21,676 bases of DNA from an uncultured Verrucomicrobiota bacterium (GCA_946482165.1 CAMLQS010000040.1:1-21676), one strand, 5' to 3'. Positions 7,642 through 16,246 are shown, counted from the stretch's first letter. The notes: a model not told the origin generated them from the letters alone. Translations and numbers: made by a program.

Positions 7642-7820
7642 TAGGCGCTGTCTTCGAAATAAACCAGCGCTCCGTGAGAGGGAAATATGCTCGGCCAAGG
7701 CGGCCGAGGTCGAGGCGGACCAGAGGTCCGTGCCACCTCGGGCAACGCAGGCCCGGCGTGATTTCCCGCCCACCCGCAGGGCGTCGGCAACGCGTAGGTT
7801 TATCTCGAGGACAGCGCCTA
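7642..7820. repeat. 179-bp element with 24-bp terminal inverted repeats
   Basis: The ends 7642-7665 (taggcgctgtcttcgaaata...) and 7797-7820 (...ctcgaggacagcgccta) are complementary at 22 of 24 positions. Inside are shorter palindromes, such as ggaccagaggtcc and gccgaggt...acctcggg. No coding sequence lies within. It ends two bases before the amidotransferase stop codon. This has the shape of a MITE-like non-autonomous element or a large folding repeat. No target-site duplication is obvious. Confidence 0.8.
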
Positions 7821-7822
7821 GG

Positions 7823-8524
7823 CTAGGCCGACTCCATCGCGCCAAGCAGCCGATGCAAAAGCGCCTCGGCCGCCGGCCCGTGCTCGCCGGCGCCGCGAAG
7901 AAGCTCTTCCGCCGACTGCACCCAAGGCCCGCCGCACTTCAGGTCCTCCGGGCATGCCTCGGAGATTTCCCTCAACGCGCCCGCCTCCATCTCCAAGTGA
8001 AACTGCAAGGCGAGCACCCGTTCGCCCCAGGCAAACGCCTGCTGCGCGCAGGCCGCGCTTGTCGCGAGACGCGTCGCGCCCGTCGGCAACGAAAAGGTGT
8101 CGCCATGCCAATGAAGCACGGTGGTGAACGCGGGAAAGGCGTAGCGGCCCCCGGCCGCGCCCGCCTCGGGCGGCACGGCGCGCACGGGCCACCAGCCGAT
8201 CTCGCGCTCGGCGTTTTGCACGACCTTCGCCCCAAGCGCGTCCGCGATGAGTTGCGCCCCCAGACATACGCCGAGCACGCGTTTTCCCTCCGAGAACGCC
8301 GAGCAGAGGGCGGCCTTCTCCGCCACCAGCCAAGGGTAGTCACGATGTTGATACACGTTCATCGGCCCGCCCATCACGACCAGCCAGTCGTAGTCGTCCG
8401 CGTCCGGCGCGGCATCGCCCGCCCACCAACGCGTGAAGGACACCTCATGGCCGCGCACGCGCAACCAGCGGTCGATCAGGCCAAGGCCCTCGAATGGGAC
8501 GTGCTGGAAGCAACGGACTCTCAT
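7823..8524 (-). CDS. Class I glutamine amidotransferase (GMP synthase-like)
   Basis: A 233-aa stand-alone class I glutamine amidotransferase domain. The nucleophile elbow GVCLGAQ carries Cys87, and QFHLE carries His176 and Glu178, completing the catalytic triad. The N-terminal part has MGGPMNVYQH (51-60), and LHWHGDTFSLP (137-147) is typical of the group annotated as GMP synthase-glutamine amidotransferase-like. There is no synthetase domain and no adjacent partner, so the nitrogen acceptor is unknown; some members act as peptidases or gamma-glutamyl hydrolases. The start follows a terminator hairpin, implying its own promoter or read-through. No Shine-Dalgarno is seen. Confidence 0.88.
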   Translation of the reverse strand: MRVRCFQHVPFEGLGLIDRWLRVRGHEVSFTRWWAGDAAPDADDYDWLVVMGGPMNVYQHRDYPWLVAEKAALCSAFSEGKRVLGVCLGAQLIADALGAKVVQNAEREIGWWPVRAVPPEAGAAGGRYAFPAFTTVLHWHGDTFSLPTGATRLATSAACAQQAFAWGERVLALQFHLEMEAGALREISEACPEDLKCGGPWVQSAEELLRGAGEHGPAAEALLHRLLGAMESA

Positions 8525-8538
8525 GCGCCGACATACAA

Positions 8539-8570
8539 AACCCCGCCGCGCCGGAAGGCGAGACGGGGTT
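8539..8570 (-). terminator. Intrinsic terminator after the DUF4139 gene
   Basis: On the minus strand aaccccgtctcgcct pairs with ggcgcggcggggtt around a short loop and is followed by TTTTG. This is the expected GC-rich stem plus T-run downstream of the DUF4139 gene and upstream of the amidotransferase start. Confidence 0.65.
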
Positions 8571-8588
8571 GATGTAATGAATCGAGAA

Positions 8589-8609
8589 CCGGGAGCAGGA
8601 TGCTCCCGG
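8589..8609. repeat. Perfect 9-bp-stem palindrome
   Basis: ccgggagca and tgctcccgg pair perfectly around gga, three bases beyond the DUF4139 stop codon. The sequence resembles a short GGGAGCAxxxTGCTCCC repeat that I recall as frequent in related genomes. With the following hairpin at 8539-8570 it makes a double hairpin at the 3' end of the DUF4139 transcript. Confidence 0.6.
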
Positions 8610-8612
8610 CCT

Positions 8613-10001
8613 TTACTTCCACTCGTAGCGCACCCGATAGGTGACGACCCTCTCTTCGTCGGGCGCGAGCTTCACGCGGAACTCCGCGCCGCTGGCGTCG
8701 GTTTTCTCGTGCGGGTCCGACTGCTGGACCAGTTTCCAGTTGGGCCAGGAATAGAAGTGCTCCACCACGCGCACCTCGACCGGCTCGGCTTTGCGGTTGC
8801 GCAGCTTCACCTCGAAGGCCTCCTCGCGGAAGTCGTTCCGGCTGCTCATCTGCGAATCGGTCTGCTTTTTCTCCACCGCGATGTCGAAGACGTCGCCGGT
8901 GTAGAGGCGCACGGTCTCGTTTTTCGCGGTATGGTCCAGGTGGTTCTCTCCGACGAATTCGAGGCGATTGTCCGCCGAATCCTGGCGGTAGAAACGCGCG
9001 CGCCCCTTGGGCAGGGGCAGGCCCAGGCCGCCGTTTTCCTTCGTGTTTTTGAATTCCCGGACGGTGGCGACCTTCGCGCCGTATTTTTGCTGGTCGAAGA
9101 TGTAGAGCTGCGGAGCGGTCACGCCGGTGGCGCGGAGAAACTCGACCTGCTTCGTCTCCTGGTCGCGCAGCGTCACGGGGCGCGGCAGCGAATAGAGGTG
9201 AAATTCGTCGAAGGCTTTTTCAGTGACCTCCGCGTCGGCCACCATCGCGGACATGACCATCTCCTGCTTCCGCATTCGCGGAGCGGACGGAGGCGCGGGT
9301 TGCACGCGGTTCACGTCGCCGGCCATGAGCTTGATAGTGGCCTCGTCGAAGCGCTTGCCGGTGTTGTTCGAGACCGTCACCCAGCCGACGATGTCGACCT
9401 GGTCGCCCTTTTCCGGCGCCACGAGGTTGTAGGCGGCCTGCCAGCTCATGCCTCCGGTGATATAACCCAACTCGGCCTCGAGCTTCGCCGCGCGGTCGGC
9501 GTTGACCTGCCAGGAAAGGGTCGGCTGCAGGATGGCGTCGTCCCCGAGGCCCGGGAAAATCGGCTGCCCGGGCAGCGAGAAACGCAGCTTGCCGTCGACC
9601 TCGATGATTGGCGTGGCGGCCTCTCCGCCGGCTTTGTAACCGCTGCGGATCACGCGGCCCTTCACGGTGTATTCCTTCGCGTTCTGGTCGGTGACGAGAA
9701 AGTCGAGTTCCTTGCCCTCGTTCATCGCGAGCAGGAGCCCCTGCGAAGCCGCGTCGGCGCGGTAGCTTTGCTCTAGGATGCGCAGCCCCACCTTTCCGGC
9801 CGCATCGCGCAGCACGACCGAGTCGGGCTCGACCTGCGTCGTGGCGCCCGAGAAATTCACGGCGTTGACCCCGGTCTTGAGATCGAGCGGCACGGTCTCG
9901 CGCACGACGGCGAAGTTCTGGTTGTAGATCGTGAGCGCGGGCCCGGCGGGCAGCGTGAGCGGCAGGGCGGCGAGTAACGAAGCGAGGGTGATGGGTTTCA
10001 T
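8613..10001 (-). CDS. Secreted DUF4139 domain protein
   Basis: A 462-aa protein with an N-terminal signal peptide (MKPITLASLLAALPLTLPAGPA), so probably exported. The DUF4139 region is recognisable from LGYITGGMSWQAAYNLV through GWVTVSNNTGKRFDEATIKLMAGDV to the C-terminal VEHFYSWPNWKLV and DEERVVTYRVRYEW. The protein lacks the long N-terminal DUF4140/coiled-coil part of MuiA-type proteins, starting directly with a beta-rich segment (TIYNQNFAVVRETVPLDL). The biochemical function of DUF4139 proteins is not established and I assign none. It is transcribed divergently from the helicase gene across a 183-base gap containing a palindrome. Confidence 0.82.
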   Translation of the reverse strand: MKPITLASLLAALPLTLPAGPALTIYNQNFAVVRETVPLDLKTGVNAVNFSGATTQVEPDSVVLRDAAGKVGLRILEQSYRADAASQGLLLAMNEGKELDFLVTDQNAKEYTVKGRVIRSGYKAGGEAATPIIEVDGKLRFSLPGQPIFPGLGDDAILQPTLSWQVNADRAAKLEAELGYITGGMSWQAAYNLVAPEKGDQVDIVGWVTVSNNTGKRFDEATIKLMAGDVNRVQPAPPSAPRMRKQEMVMSAMVADAEVTEKAFDEFHLYSLPRPVTLRDQETKQVEFLRATGVTAPQLYIFDQQKYGAKVATVREFKNTKENGGLGLPLPKGRARFYRQDSADNRLEFVGENHLDHTAKNETVRLYTGDVFDIAVEKKQTDSQMSSRNDFREEAFEVKLRNRKAEPVEVRVVEHFYSWPNWKLVQQSDPHEKTDASGAEFRVKLAPDEERVVTYRVRYEWK

Positions 10002-10081
10002 GGCGTTGCAGGGAGAGTGACTCGAAACGCAGGCGCTTGTTCAGCCGAAAGTTGTCAGGTCTTTGTCAGGCGGCCCGGTGC

Positions 10082-10129
10082 GGCATGGGCGTCCCGCCCA
10101 TGTCGGATCACGGGCGGGACGCCCGTGCC
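10082..10129. repeat. Double palindrome in a divergent intergenic region
   Basis: ggcatgggcgtcccgcccat (from 10082 to 10102) is complementary to 10109-10129 (acgggcgggacgcccgtgcc and one flanking base). Each arm is itself a hairpin (gggcg/cgccc). It lies in the 183-base gap between the divergent DUF4139 and helicase genes, where promoters for both must be. I could not pick out convincing -35/-10 pairs. Confidence 0.75.
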
Positions 10130-10184
10130 ACGTTTCGCGTTGCCTGCGCAGCCGCCCCCACGAGGGTGATTCGCCAACCACGTC

Positions 10185-12200
10185 ATGGATTCCCCTTTCG
10201 AAAACAGCTCGCCCTTCGCCGAGAGTCCCGCCCCTCAGATCGATTTCCGCGCGGAGCTGAACGACGAGCAGTTCAACGCCGTGACCGCCGAGCCCGGCCC
10301 GCTCCTCGTCCTGGCGGGCGCCGGCTCCGGCAAGACGCGCACCCTCACCTACCGCGTCGCCTACCTGCTCTCCATGGGCGTGAAACCCGGCGAGATCCTG
10401 CTCCTTACCTTCACCAACAAGGCCGCGAAAGAAATGCTTGCCCGCGTGGACCAGCTCACCGGCGTGGAGCCGCGGCGCTTCTGGGGCGGCACCTTCCACT
10501 CCATCGGCGCGCGCATCCTTCGGATCTACGGCGATGCGATCGGGCTCCAGAAAAACTTCACCATCCTCGACGCCGACGAATCCGAGACCCTGCTCAAGCA
10601 TGCCGTCGAGGCGAACGACAAAATTTTCTTCAAGGACAAGACCAACCCGAAGCCCGGCCCGCTCCACAGCGTGATCTCCCTCGCGCGCAACACCCGCCTC
10701 ACGCTCGAGGAGACGGTGAAGCGCCACTTCCCGCAATACACGGAGATCGCCCACCGCCTGCCCGCCTTTGCCGCCGCCTACGCCGCGGCCAAGAAGGAGC
10801 AGAACGTCCTCGACTACGACGACCTGCTCGAGCTGTGGCTCGACCTCCTCGTGAAGTGCCCCGACCTCGCGGAGTATTTCGCCAACCGCTTCCGCCACCT
10901 CCTCGTCGACGAGTATCAGGACACCAATACGCTTCAGTCCGAGATCGTCGACCGCATGGGCTCGCACCACCGCATCATGGCCGTGGGCGACGATGCGCAG
11001 TACATCTACTCCTGGCGCGGCGCGAACTTCGAAAACATCATGACCTTCCCCGACCGCCACGAGGGAACCGTCATCCACCGCATCGAGACCAACTACCGCT
11101 CCACGCCGCAGATCCTCGCCCTCGCGAACGGCGTGCTCGAGGCGCAACCCGTGGGTCGCCACTTCGAGAAAAAGCTCATCGCCCATCGCGCCAACTCCCA
11201 GAAGCCGTGCGTCATGCAAGCGATGGACGAAAAAGACCAAGCGCACTTCATAGTCATAAAAGTGCGACAGTTAATCCAAGAAGAAGGAGTATCGCCGTCC
11301 GAAATTGCGGTCCTCTACCGGTCGCACTTTGTCGCTCTAGAGACGCAACTCGCGCTTTCCCGGGCTGGCATCCCTTACACCATCACCAGCGGCGTAAAGT
11401 TCTTCGAACGCCAGCACGTAGGAGATCTCCTCGCGTTGATCAAATTCGTGCACAATCCGGCGAACGTCCAAGCTTGGGATCGTTTCGCCAAGCTCCTTCC
11501 GAAGGTTGGGGAAAAGGGTGCGAGGAAAATCCACGACGCCGCTAAGGATCACGCGCGCATGCACCAGATGGATCTCGTATACGCGCTCAAGGAGGACGCG
11601 GTTAAGTCGGCGGTTCCTGCTGGAGCCCGCGACGAATGGCCTCATTTTTGCGCATCGCTTGCCGAAGTTGCACACGCGATGAACACGGAAAAGCCCGCAG
11701 CTGTGATCGGTCTCGCCATCGAAGGCTGGTATCAGGACTACATGAAAGGTGAGTATGCGGATTACACCGAGCGTTATGAGGAGCTAAAGGCGTTGATCGG
11801 CTTTGCCGCTCCATTCGACGACATACAAAGCATGCTTGAGCAAGTGGCGCTCCTCAACGGCGAGACGACCGACAAGTCCGTCGCCGCGGACCAGGAAGCG
11901 ATCAAGCTCACGACGGTGCACCAGTCGAAGGGCCTCGAATACGACGCGGTCTTCGTGATCGGCCTCGCCGACGGCATGTTTCCCGGGCGCCGCTCGATCG
12001 AGGACGGCGACGTGGAGGAGGAGCGCCGCCTATTCTACGTCGCGGTGACGCGCGCGAAGAACGAACTGTATCTGTGTTATCCGAAGATCGCGTCGCGCGC
12101 CGGCCCCGGCGGCATGATGCTCGTGCCGAGCCGCTTCATCACCGAGCTGTCGCCCAACCTCTACGAGCCGCTGCGGATCAAGCGGCAGTTCGGGTGGTAG
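10185..12200 (+). CDS. UvrD/PcrA-like superfamily 1 DNA helicase
   Basis: A 671-aa ATP-dependent 3'-5' DNA helicase for repair or replication-fork processing. Motifs in order are: Q-motif region LNDEQFNAV, Walker A GAGSGKT (45-51), Ia LTFTNKAAKEM, Walker B LLVDEYQDTN, motif III VGDDAQYIYSWRGA, IV NYRST, V TTVHQSKGLEYD and VI VAVTRAKNELYL. It ends soon after motif VI, so it lacks the C-terminal extension of longer PcrA/UvrD proteins. Roughly residues 346-554 (11220-11845) use far more A/T-ending codons than the flanks: 37 of the first 100 codons, against 10 of the preceding 100 by my count. The reading frame stays intact, so it should be functional. I leave out a symbol because uvrD, pcrA and rep are not separable here. 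Confidence 0.93.
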   Translation: MDSPFENSSPFAESPAPQIDFRAELNDEQFNAVTAEPGPLLVLAGAGSGKTRTLTYRVAYLLSMGVKPGEILLLTFTNKAAKEMLARVDQLTGVEPRRFWGGTFHSIGARILRIYGDAIGLQKNFTILDADESETLLKHAVEANDKIFFKDKTNPKPGPLHSVISLARNTRLTLEETVKRHFPQYTEIAHRLPAFAAAYAAAKKEQNVLDYDDLLELWLDLLVKCPDLAEYFANRFRHLLVDEYQDTNTLQSEIVDRMGSHHRIMAVGDDAQYIYSWRGANFENIMTFPDRHEGTVIHRIETNYRSTPQILALANGVLEAQPVGRHFEKKLIAHRANSQKPCVMQAMDEKDQAHFIVIKVRQLIQEEGVSPSEIAVLYRSHFVALETQLALSRAGIPYTITSGVKFFERQHVGDLLALIKFVHNPANVQAWDRFAKLLPKVGEKGARKIHDAAKDHARMHQMDLVYALKEDAVKSAVPAGARDEWPHFCASLAEVAHAMNTEKPAAVIGLAIEGWYQDYMKGEYADYTERYEELKALIGFAAPFDDIQSMLEQVALLNGETTDKSVAADQEAIKLTTVHQSKGLEYDAVFVIGLADGMFPGRRSIEDGDVEEERRLFYVAVTRAKNELYLCYPKIASRAGPGGMMLVPSRFITELSPNLYEPLRIKRQFGW

Positions 12201-12201
12201 C

Positions 12202-12231
12202 GTAGCCACGCCCCGGGACGGGCGTGGCTAC
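12202..12231. terminator. Hairpin shared by convergent helicase and pilT genes
   Basis: gtagccacgccc pairs with gggcgtggctac in the 32-base space between the helicase stop and the pilT stop on the other strand. There is no T-run. A bidirectional terminator or a short repeat is likely. It resembles the GTAG...CTAC hairpins at 18762 and 20131 in having TAG at its edge. Confidence 0.6.
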
Positions 12232-12232
12232 A

Positions 12233-13309
12233 CTAATGCCCGCCCTCGAGCTCGTCGGGCTTGAGCAGGCCGGCGAAGAGCGACTTGTCGGCGGCCTTCA
12301 TGTAGGCCTCGCCGGCGGCGACGCTACCGTCCTTCACGCGGGCGAGCAGGCTCTGGTCCATCGTGGTCATGCCGTCGTTGCGGCCGTTTTCGATGATGGC
12401 TCGGATGTTCGCGATCTGGCCGCTGCGGATCGTGTTGGGCAGAGCTTCATGCTGGAGCAGGATCTCGTGCACGGCGACGCGACCTTTCGGGATCTTCTTG
12501 CAGAGGAGCTGGGAGACGACGCCTGCGAGACAGCCCGAGAGCATCACTCGCACCTGGTTCTGCTCGTCGGCCGGAAACGTGTTGATGATGCGATCAACCG
12601 TCTTGGGCGCGTTGTTGGTATGGAGCGTGCCAAAGACCAGCATTCCCATCGAGGCGCAGCCAAGGGCCAGCTTGATGGTCTCCAGCTCGCGCATTTCTCC
12701 GAGGAGAACGATATCGGGATCGTGCCGCATGGCGCCCTTCAGCGCGTCGGCAAAAGTCCTGGTATGCTCGCCGACCTCGCGGTGCACGATGGTCGACTTC
12801 TTGTTCTGGTGAACGAACTCGATCGGGTCCTCGATGGTGATGATGTGTCGCGCGAAGTTCGTGTTGATGTAGTCGATCATCGCCGCGAGCGTAGTGGATT
12901 TACCGCTACCGGTCGGGCCGGTGACGAGCACGAGGCCCTCGTTTAGGTGGCAAAGCTTCTTCAGGGTCTCCGGCAACTTGAGGTCGTCGAAGGACAATAT
13001 CTTCGAGGGAATCTGCCGGAAGACGGCCGCCTGGCCCCAGTGGTTGTAGAGGTAGTTTCCACGAAAGCGGGCGAGGCCGGGGATCTCGTGCGCGAGGTCG
13101 AGGTCCTTGCGCTCGAGAAAATCGGCCCAGCGCTGCGGGGGGCAGATCTCCTTTAAAAAACCTTCCATCTGCGTGGCGGCGATGGGCTCGGGCTGGATGT
13201 CGGTCAGGCCGCCGGAGACGCGGGCGCGCGGAGGCTGGCCGACGGTGAGGTGGAGATCGGAACCGCCGCGTTCGAGCATAAGGCGGAGCAGGGAATCGAT
13301 GGCAGGCAT
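12233..13309 (-). CDS. pilT: PilT-type type IV pilus retraction ATPase
   Basis: A 358-aa hexameric secretion ATPase of the PilT family, expected at the inner-membrane base of type IV pili, powering retraction. The N-terminal PAS-like domain has GGSDLHLTVGQPPRAR (15-30). Walker A is GPTGSGKS (131-138). The Asp box is HIITIEDPIEFVH (155-167), Walker B DPDIVLLGEMRE (197-208, catalytic Glu205) and the His box about 223-231 (LVFGTLHTN). Length matches PilT (about 345 aa). The C-terminal AIRNLIRE motif of classical PilT reads ALPNTIRSGQ here, so the retraction role is likely but not certain. It lies 65 bases downstream of a second PilT-like gene on the same strand. Confidence 0.9.
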   Translation of the reverse strand: MPAIDSLLRLMLERGGSDLHLTVGQPPRARVSGGLTDIQPEPIAATQMEGFLKEICPPQRWADFLERKDLDLAHEIPGLARFRGNYLYNHWGQAAVFRQIPSKILSFDDLKLPETLKKLCHLNEGLVLVTGPTGSGKSTTLAAMIDYINTNFARHIITIEDPIEFVHQNKKSTIVHREVGEHTRTFADALKGAMRHDPDIVLLGEMRELETIKLALGCASMGMLVFGTLHTNNAPKTVDRIINTFPADEQNQVRVMLSGCLAGVVSQLLCKKIPKGRVAVHEILLQHEALPNTIRSGQIANIRAIIENGRNDGMTTMDQSLLARVKDGSVAAGEAYMKAADKSLFAGLLKPDELEGGH

Positions 13310-13374
13310 CTGAAAGCGGGAGGTGAAAACGGAGAGCGGAAAGCTTGGCTGGCGACGCGGAGAGCCCGGTCGCG

Positions 13375-15030
13375 CTAGACCACGCGGGCTTTGAGGACCC
13401 GGTTGCTGATATTGGCGCGAGCCGTCTCGGCGGAGATGCGCCTTTCTTCATAGAGTTTAAACACGGTCGCCTCCATGAGACACATGCCCTCGCGCTGGCC
13501 GGTCTCCAGGATGTTGCGGAGTCCCTGCATCTTGCCTTCGCGGATGAGCGAGGAGACGGCGGGATTGCCGACCAGAACTTCGCAGGCGAGGACGAGGCCG
13601 CCGTCGACGTCCGGGAGCAGGCGCTGGCAAACGATCCCCCGCAAACTCTCGGCCACGCTCGCGCGAATCTGCGTTTGTTGCGCGGGCGGAAACACGTCGA
13701 GCAAGCGGTTGAGCGTCGTGGAGGCGTCGCTCGTGTGCATGGTGCCGATCACGAGGTGGCCGGTCTCGGAAGCGCTGATCGCCATCTCGATGGTTTCGAG
13801 ATCGCGCAGCTCGCCGATAATAATCACGTCGGGGTCCTCGCGGAGGGCGCCCTTGAGCGCGGCCGCGAAGGATTTGGTGTGCGGACCGACCTCACGCTGA
13901 GTGACGTTGCAACTCCGCGCGATCTGCACGATCTCGATGGGGTCCTCGACGGTGATGATGTGATCGCTGCGCTGGGCGTTGATCTCCGCGACAAGGGCGG
14001 CGAGCGTGGTGGTCTTGCCCGCGCCAACCGGGCCGGTGACCAGGATGAGGCCGTTATGGTAGGTGAGAAGCTTCCGGACCGCGTCCAAATTGCGCAGACC
14101 GAGGTCGTCGAGTTTGGGAATTTTCGCGGCCACCATACGGTAGGCTCCGGCGGCGCCCCCTTTGTGAAACATCAGGTTCACGCGGTAGCGATTGCTGGCG
14201 TCGAGAGCCAAGGCGTAGTCGAGGTCCTTGCGCTCCAGGTAGAGCGAGCGCTGATGCGGGGCGAGCAAGGCGGTGTTAAGCCGCAACGATTCCTCGGCGG
14301 TCAGGATATGTGCGCCAATCGGACGAAGCAGACGCTGACGGCGGATAAACGGCGCAGAACCGGCGGAAATATGAAGATCGCTAACCCCTTCGCGCGCGCA
14401 GATGCGCAGCAGATCGCGAAACATCTTCGCGAGCGCCGCTTCGTCCATCCGCTTCAGCTCCCCAAAGGGAAAACCGTCCAAGGCACCGGTGGGCGCGGCC
14501 TCGGGGGGAGCGGCAGGCGCCGGCGCAGGCGCAAAAGGCGGAATCGTGAGCGGCACGTGTGCCGGGATAGTGGTGAACGAGGCGTATCCCGCGGGCGCTC
14601 CGGAAGCGGGGGCGGCAGGCGCTGCGGCCGGTGGCGACGCAGGCGGCGGGGCGGCTGACGCCACGGGGGATCGATGAAGGGCGAGCGCCGGCTTTTTGGG
14701 CTCCGCCGGGCGAGGAATAGGCGGATTGGTGCCCGTCGCCTCGGCGAACGGATCATCGGCCGGCGGACCGGCAGTCGACTTTGCCTGCGCGAGGCCGGCC
14801 ACACGCTCGAGCGCCTCGATCTTGTCCTCGGCAACATGGCGTGCGTCGACGAGCTCTTGGGCGAAGTCGAGAAGATCGACGTCTTCCCCGAGCTTCATGC
14901 GCACCGCCAAGGCGGTTTTGAGCGTGAAGAGCTCCTGATCGATGCCCAGGCGCACCAGCCAAACGATGGAGGGCTTCATCCGCCCGACCTTCGACGACCG
15001 CTCATTATCTGCAAAAGAATTCTCCGTCAT
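13375..15030 (-). CDS. PilT-like ATPase with an N-terminal extension
   Basis: A 551-aa paralogue of the neighbouring PilT. The ATPase core occupies about 195-545: SDLHISAGSAPFIRRQ (217-232), Walker A GPVGAGKT (333-340), Asp box HIITVEDPIEIVQ, Walker B DPDVIIIGELRD (399-410) and His box VIGTMHTSDASTT. Residues 1-80 form a predicted helical region (VWLVRLGIDQELFTLKTALA). A Pro/Ala-rich linker runs about 85-185. The extension may dock to the pilus machine, as N-terminal domains of PilB/GspE ATPases do; this is inference. It is probably cotranscribed with pilT at 12233-13309. An ATG at 14979 is an alternative start that retains the helical region. It could act as PilU-like or as a second retraction motor. 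Confidence 0.88.
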   Translation of the reverse strand: MTENSFADNERSSKVGRMKPSIVWLVRLGIDQELFTLKTALAVRMKLGEDVDLLDFAQELVDARHVAEDKIEALERVAGLAQAKSTAGPPADDPFAEATGTNPPIPRPAEPKKPALALHRSPVASAAPPPASPPAAAPAAPASGAPAGYASFTTIPAHVPLTIPPFAPAPAPAAPPEAAPTGALDGFPFGELKRMDEAALAKMFRDLLRICAREGVSDLHISAGSAPFIRRQRLLRPIGAHILTAEESLRLNTALLAPHQRSLYLERKDLDYALALDASNRYRVNLMFHKGGAAGAYRMVAAKIPKLDDLGLRNLDAVRKLLTYHNGLILVTGPVGAGKTTTLAALVAEINAQRSDHIITVEDPIEIVQIARSCNVTQREVGPHTKSFAAALKGALREDPDVIIIGELRDLETIEMAISASETGHLVIGTMHTSDASTTLNRLLDVFPPAQQTQIRASVAESLRGIVCQRLLPDVDGGLVLACEVLVGNPAVSSLIREGKMQGLRNILETGQREGMCLMEATVFKLYEERRISAETARANISNRVLKARVV

Positions 15031-15103
15031 GTGTGGCGTTCTTTTTTCCTCAGTAAGAATGGGCGCGGCTTTTCAGCCGAGCTTGCAAGACTACGCTGCG
15101 CGA

Positions 15104-15952
15104 ATGTTACACGACGCTCACAATCATTTGCAGGACGAGGCCCTTGCCCCCCACCTGCCGCGAATCGCGGAGGCTTGGCCGTCGACCGCAGGCGAATGGG
15201 GGAAAATGATCGTGAATGGCACGCATCCGACGGACTGGCCGCGAGTGGCGGCCTTGGCCCGCCAGCATGGGTTCATGCGGCCCGCTTTTGGCGTTCACCC
15301 TTGGGACGTCGGCGCGCCGCGCCCGGCGGATTGGCTCGAGCGACTCGCCGCGCTGCTTGATTCCGATGCAGGGGCATCCGTCGGAGAGATCGGGCTGGAC
15401 CGGTGGATCATCGACGGCGCCCGCCCGGATGATCGCCGGCTCGCCGGACGGCGACGCGCCTCGATGCCCGAACAAATCGAGGTGTTTTTGCCGCAGCTCG
15501 CCCTCGCCGCCGACCGCGATCGCGCGGCCACGATCCATTGCCTGCGCGCGTTCGACGACCTGCTGCCGCTGCTTCGTTCGCATCCGGTGCCCGCGCGCGG
15601 GTTTTTGCTCCATGCCTACAGTGGCCCACCCGCGCTCGTGCCCGAATTCGCCGCGCTCGGCGCATATTTCTCCTTCAACCCCGCCTTCCTGGACCCGCGA
15701 AAAGAACGGCAACGGGAAACCTTCAAACTCGTTCCCGCCGATCGACTGCTCTGCGAGACGGACGCGCCGGCCATGATTCCGCCGCAAGCCTGGCGCACCC
15801 ACAAATTGCCCCCCGCCGCCGACGGCACGCCGGTCAACCATCCCGGAAACATCGATGCCGCCTACGCCGGTCTGGCCGCTCTCCGTGGCGAGGAAACTCC
15901 CGCGCTCGCCGCGCGCATTTCGGAAAACTTCTCCCGTTTGTTCAGCGCGTAA
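15104..15952 (+). CDS. TatD-family metal-dependent hydrolase
   Basis: A 282-aa TIM-barrel metal hydrolase of the TatD DNase family. All expected metal ligands are visible: HxH at His6/His8 (HDAHNHL), Glu95 (GEIGLD), His145 (IHCLRAF), His170 (LLHAYSG) and Asp220 (CETDAPA). FGVHPWD (62-68) is also characteristic. Members are 3'-5' exonucleases or related hydrolases; the substrate here is not shown. The ATG at 15104 is chosen because TatD proteins begin within a few residues of the HxH motif. In-frame ATGs at 15059 and 14942 would add a tail or overlap the divergent PilT-like gene. The 73-base gap to that gene must hold promoters for both. Confidence 0.88.
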   Translation: MLHDAHNHLQDEALAPHLPRIAEAWPSTAGEWGKMIVNGTHPTDWPRVAALARQHGFMRPAFGVHPWDVGAPRPADWLERLAALLDSDAGASVGEIGLDRWIIDGARPDDRRLAGRRRASMPEQIEVFLPQLALAADRDRAATIHCLRAFDDLLPLLRSHPVPARGFLLHAYSGPPALVPEFAALGAYFSFNPAFLDPRKERQRETFKLVPADRLLCETDAPAMIPPQAWRTHKLPPAADGTPVNHPGNIDAAYAGLAALRGEETPALAARISENFSRLFSA

Positions 15953-16246
15953 GAATCTTCGAGACCGTCAAGCGCCCCGCCCGCTTGGCAAAAAATCATC
16001 GCCTCTCAATCCCCGCGCAAAGTCCGCCCCAAGCCCTGCGGCTGAGACACTGCTTTCGCGGCCTGCCCGGCTTTGGAGACCCAACCGCGGTCAATTTGCC
16101 AGAGCACCCAAGTGACCAGCATGTAAAAGCTTGCACGCGCATACGCATTCATGCGCATTGGCCTTGTCCAGCCGTTCGCCCGTCTCGTTGCGCGGAGCCA
16201 GTCCCGAGCTCAGCTCTCCACGCAAGCATCCAACCTCTTCGCCTCC
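15953..16246. other. 294-base gap with no recognised gene
   Basis: Lies between the TatD-family gene and the membrane protein start chosen at 16247. I see no coding potential with family resemblance. A small inverted repeat gcgcat...atgcgc (16137-16142 and 16151-16156) sits at an in-frame upstream ATG (16151) that would extend the membrane protein by 32 residues. This probably holds the promoter for the membrane protein/sulfotransferase pair, but no convincing -35/-10 pair is visible. Confidence 0.5.

Noticed and set aside
6224..8572. Plus-strand open frame of 782 codons opposite the MBL and amidotransferase genes
   Set aside because: It crosses two well-supported minus-strand genes and two palindromic repeats, and its Arg-rich product has no domain. 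Shadow of high GC.
10041..11246. Minus-strand open frame of 401 codons opposite the helicase
   Set aside because: Antisense shadow. It ends exactly where the helicase codon use changes at about 11220, which supports the composition step rather than a gene.
13310..13374. Repeated gaaagcgg/gagagcgg words between the two pilT genes
   Set aside because: The words are short and irregular. They may be the remnant of a repeat, but one 65-base example is not enough to call.
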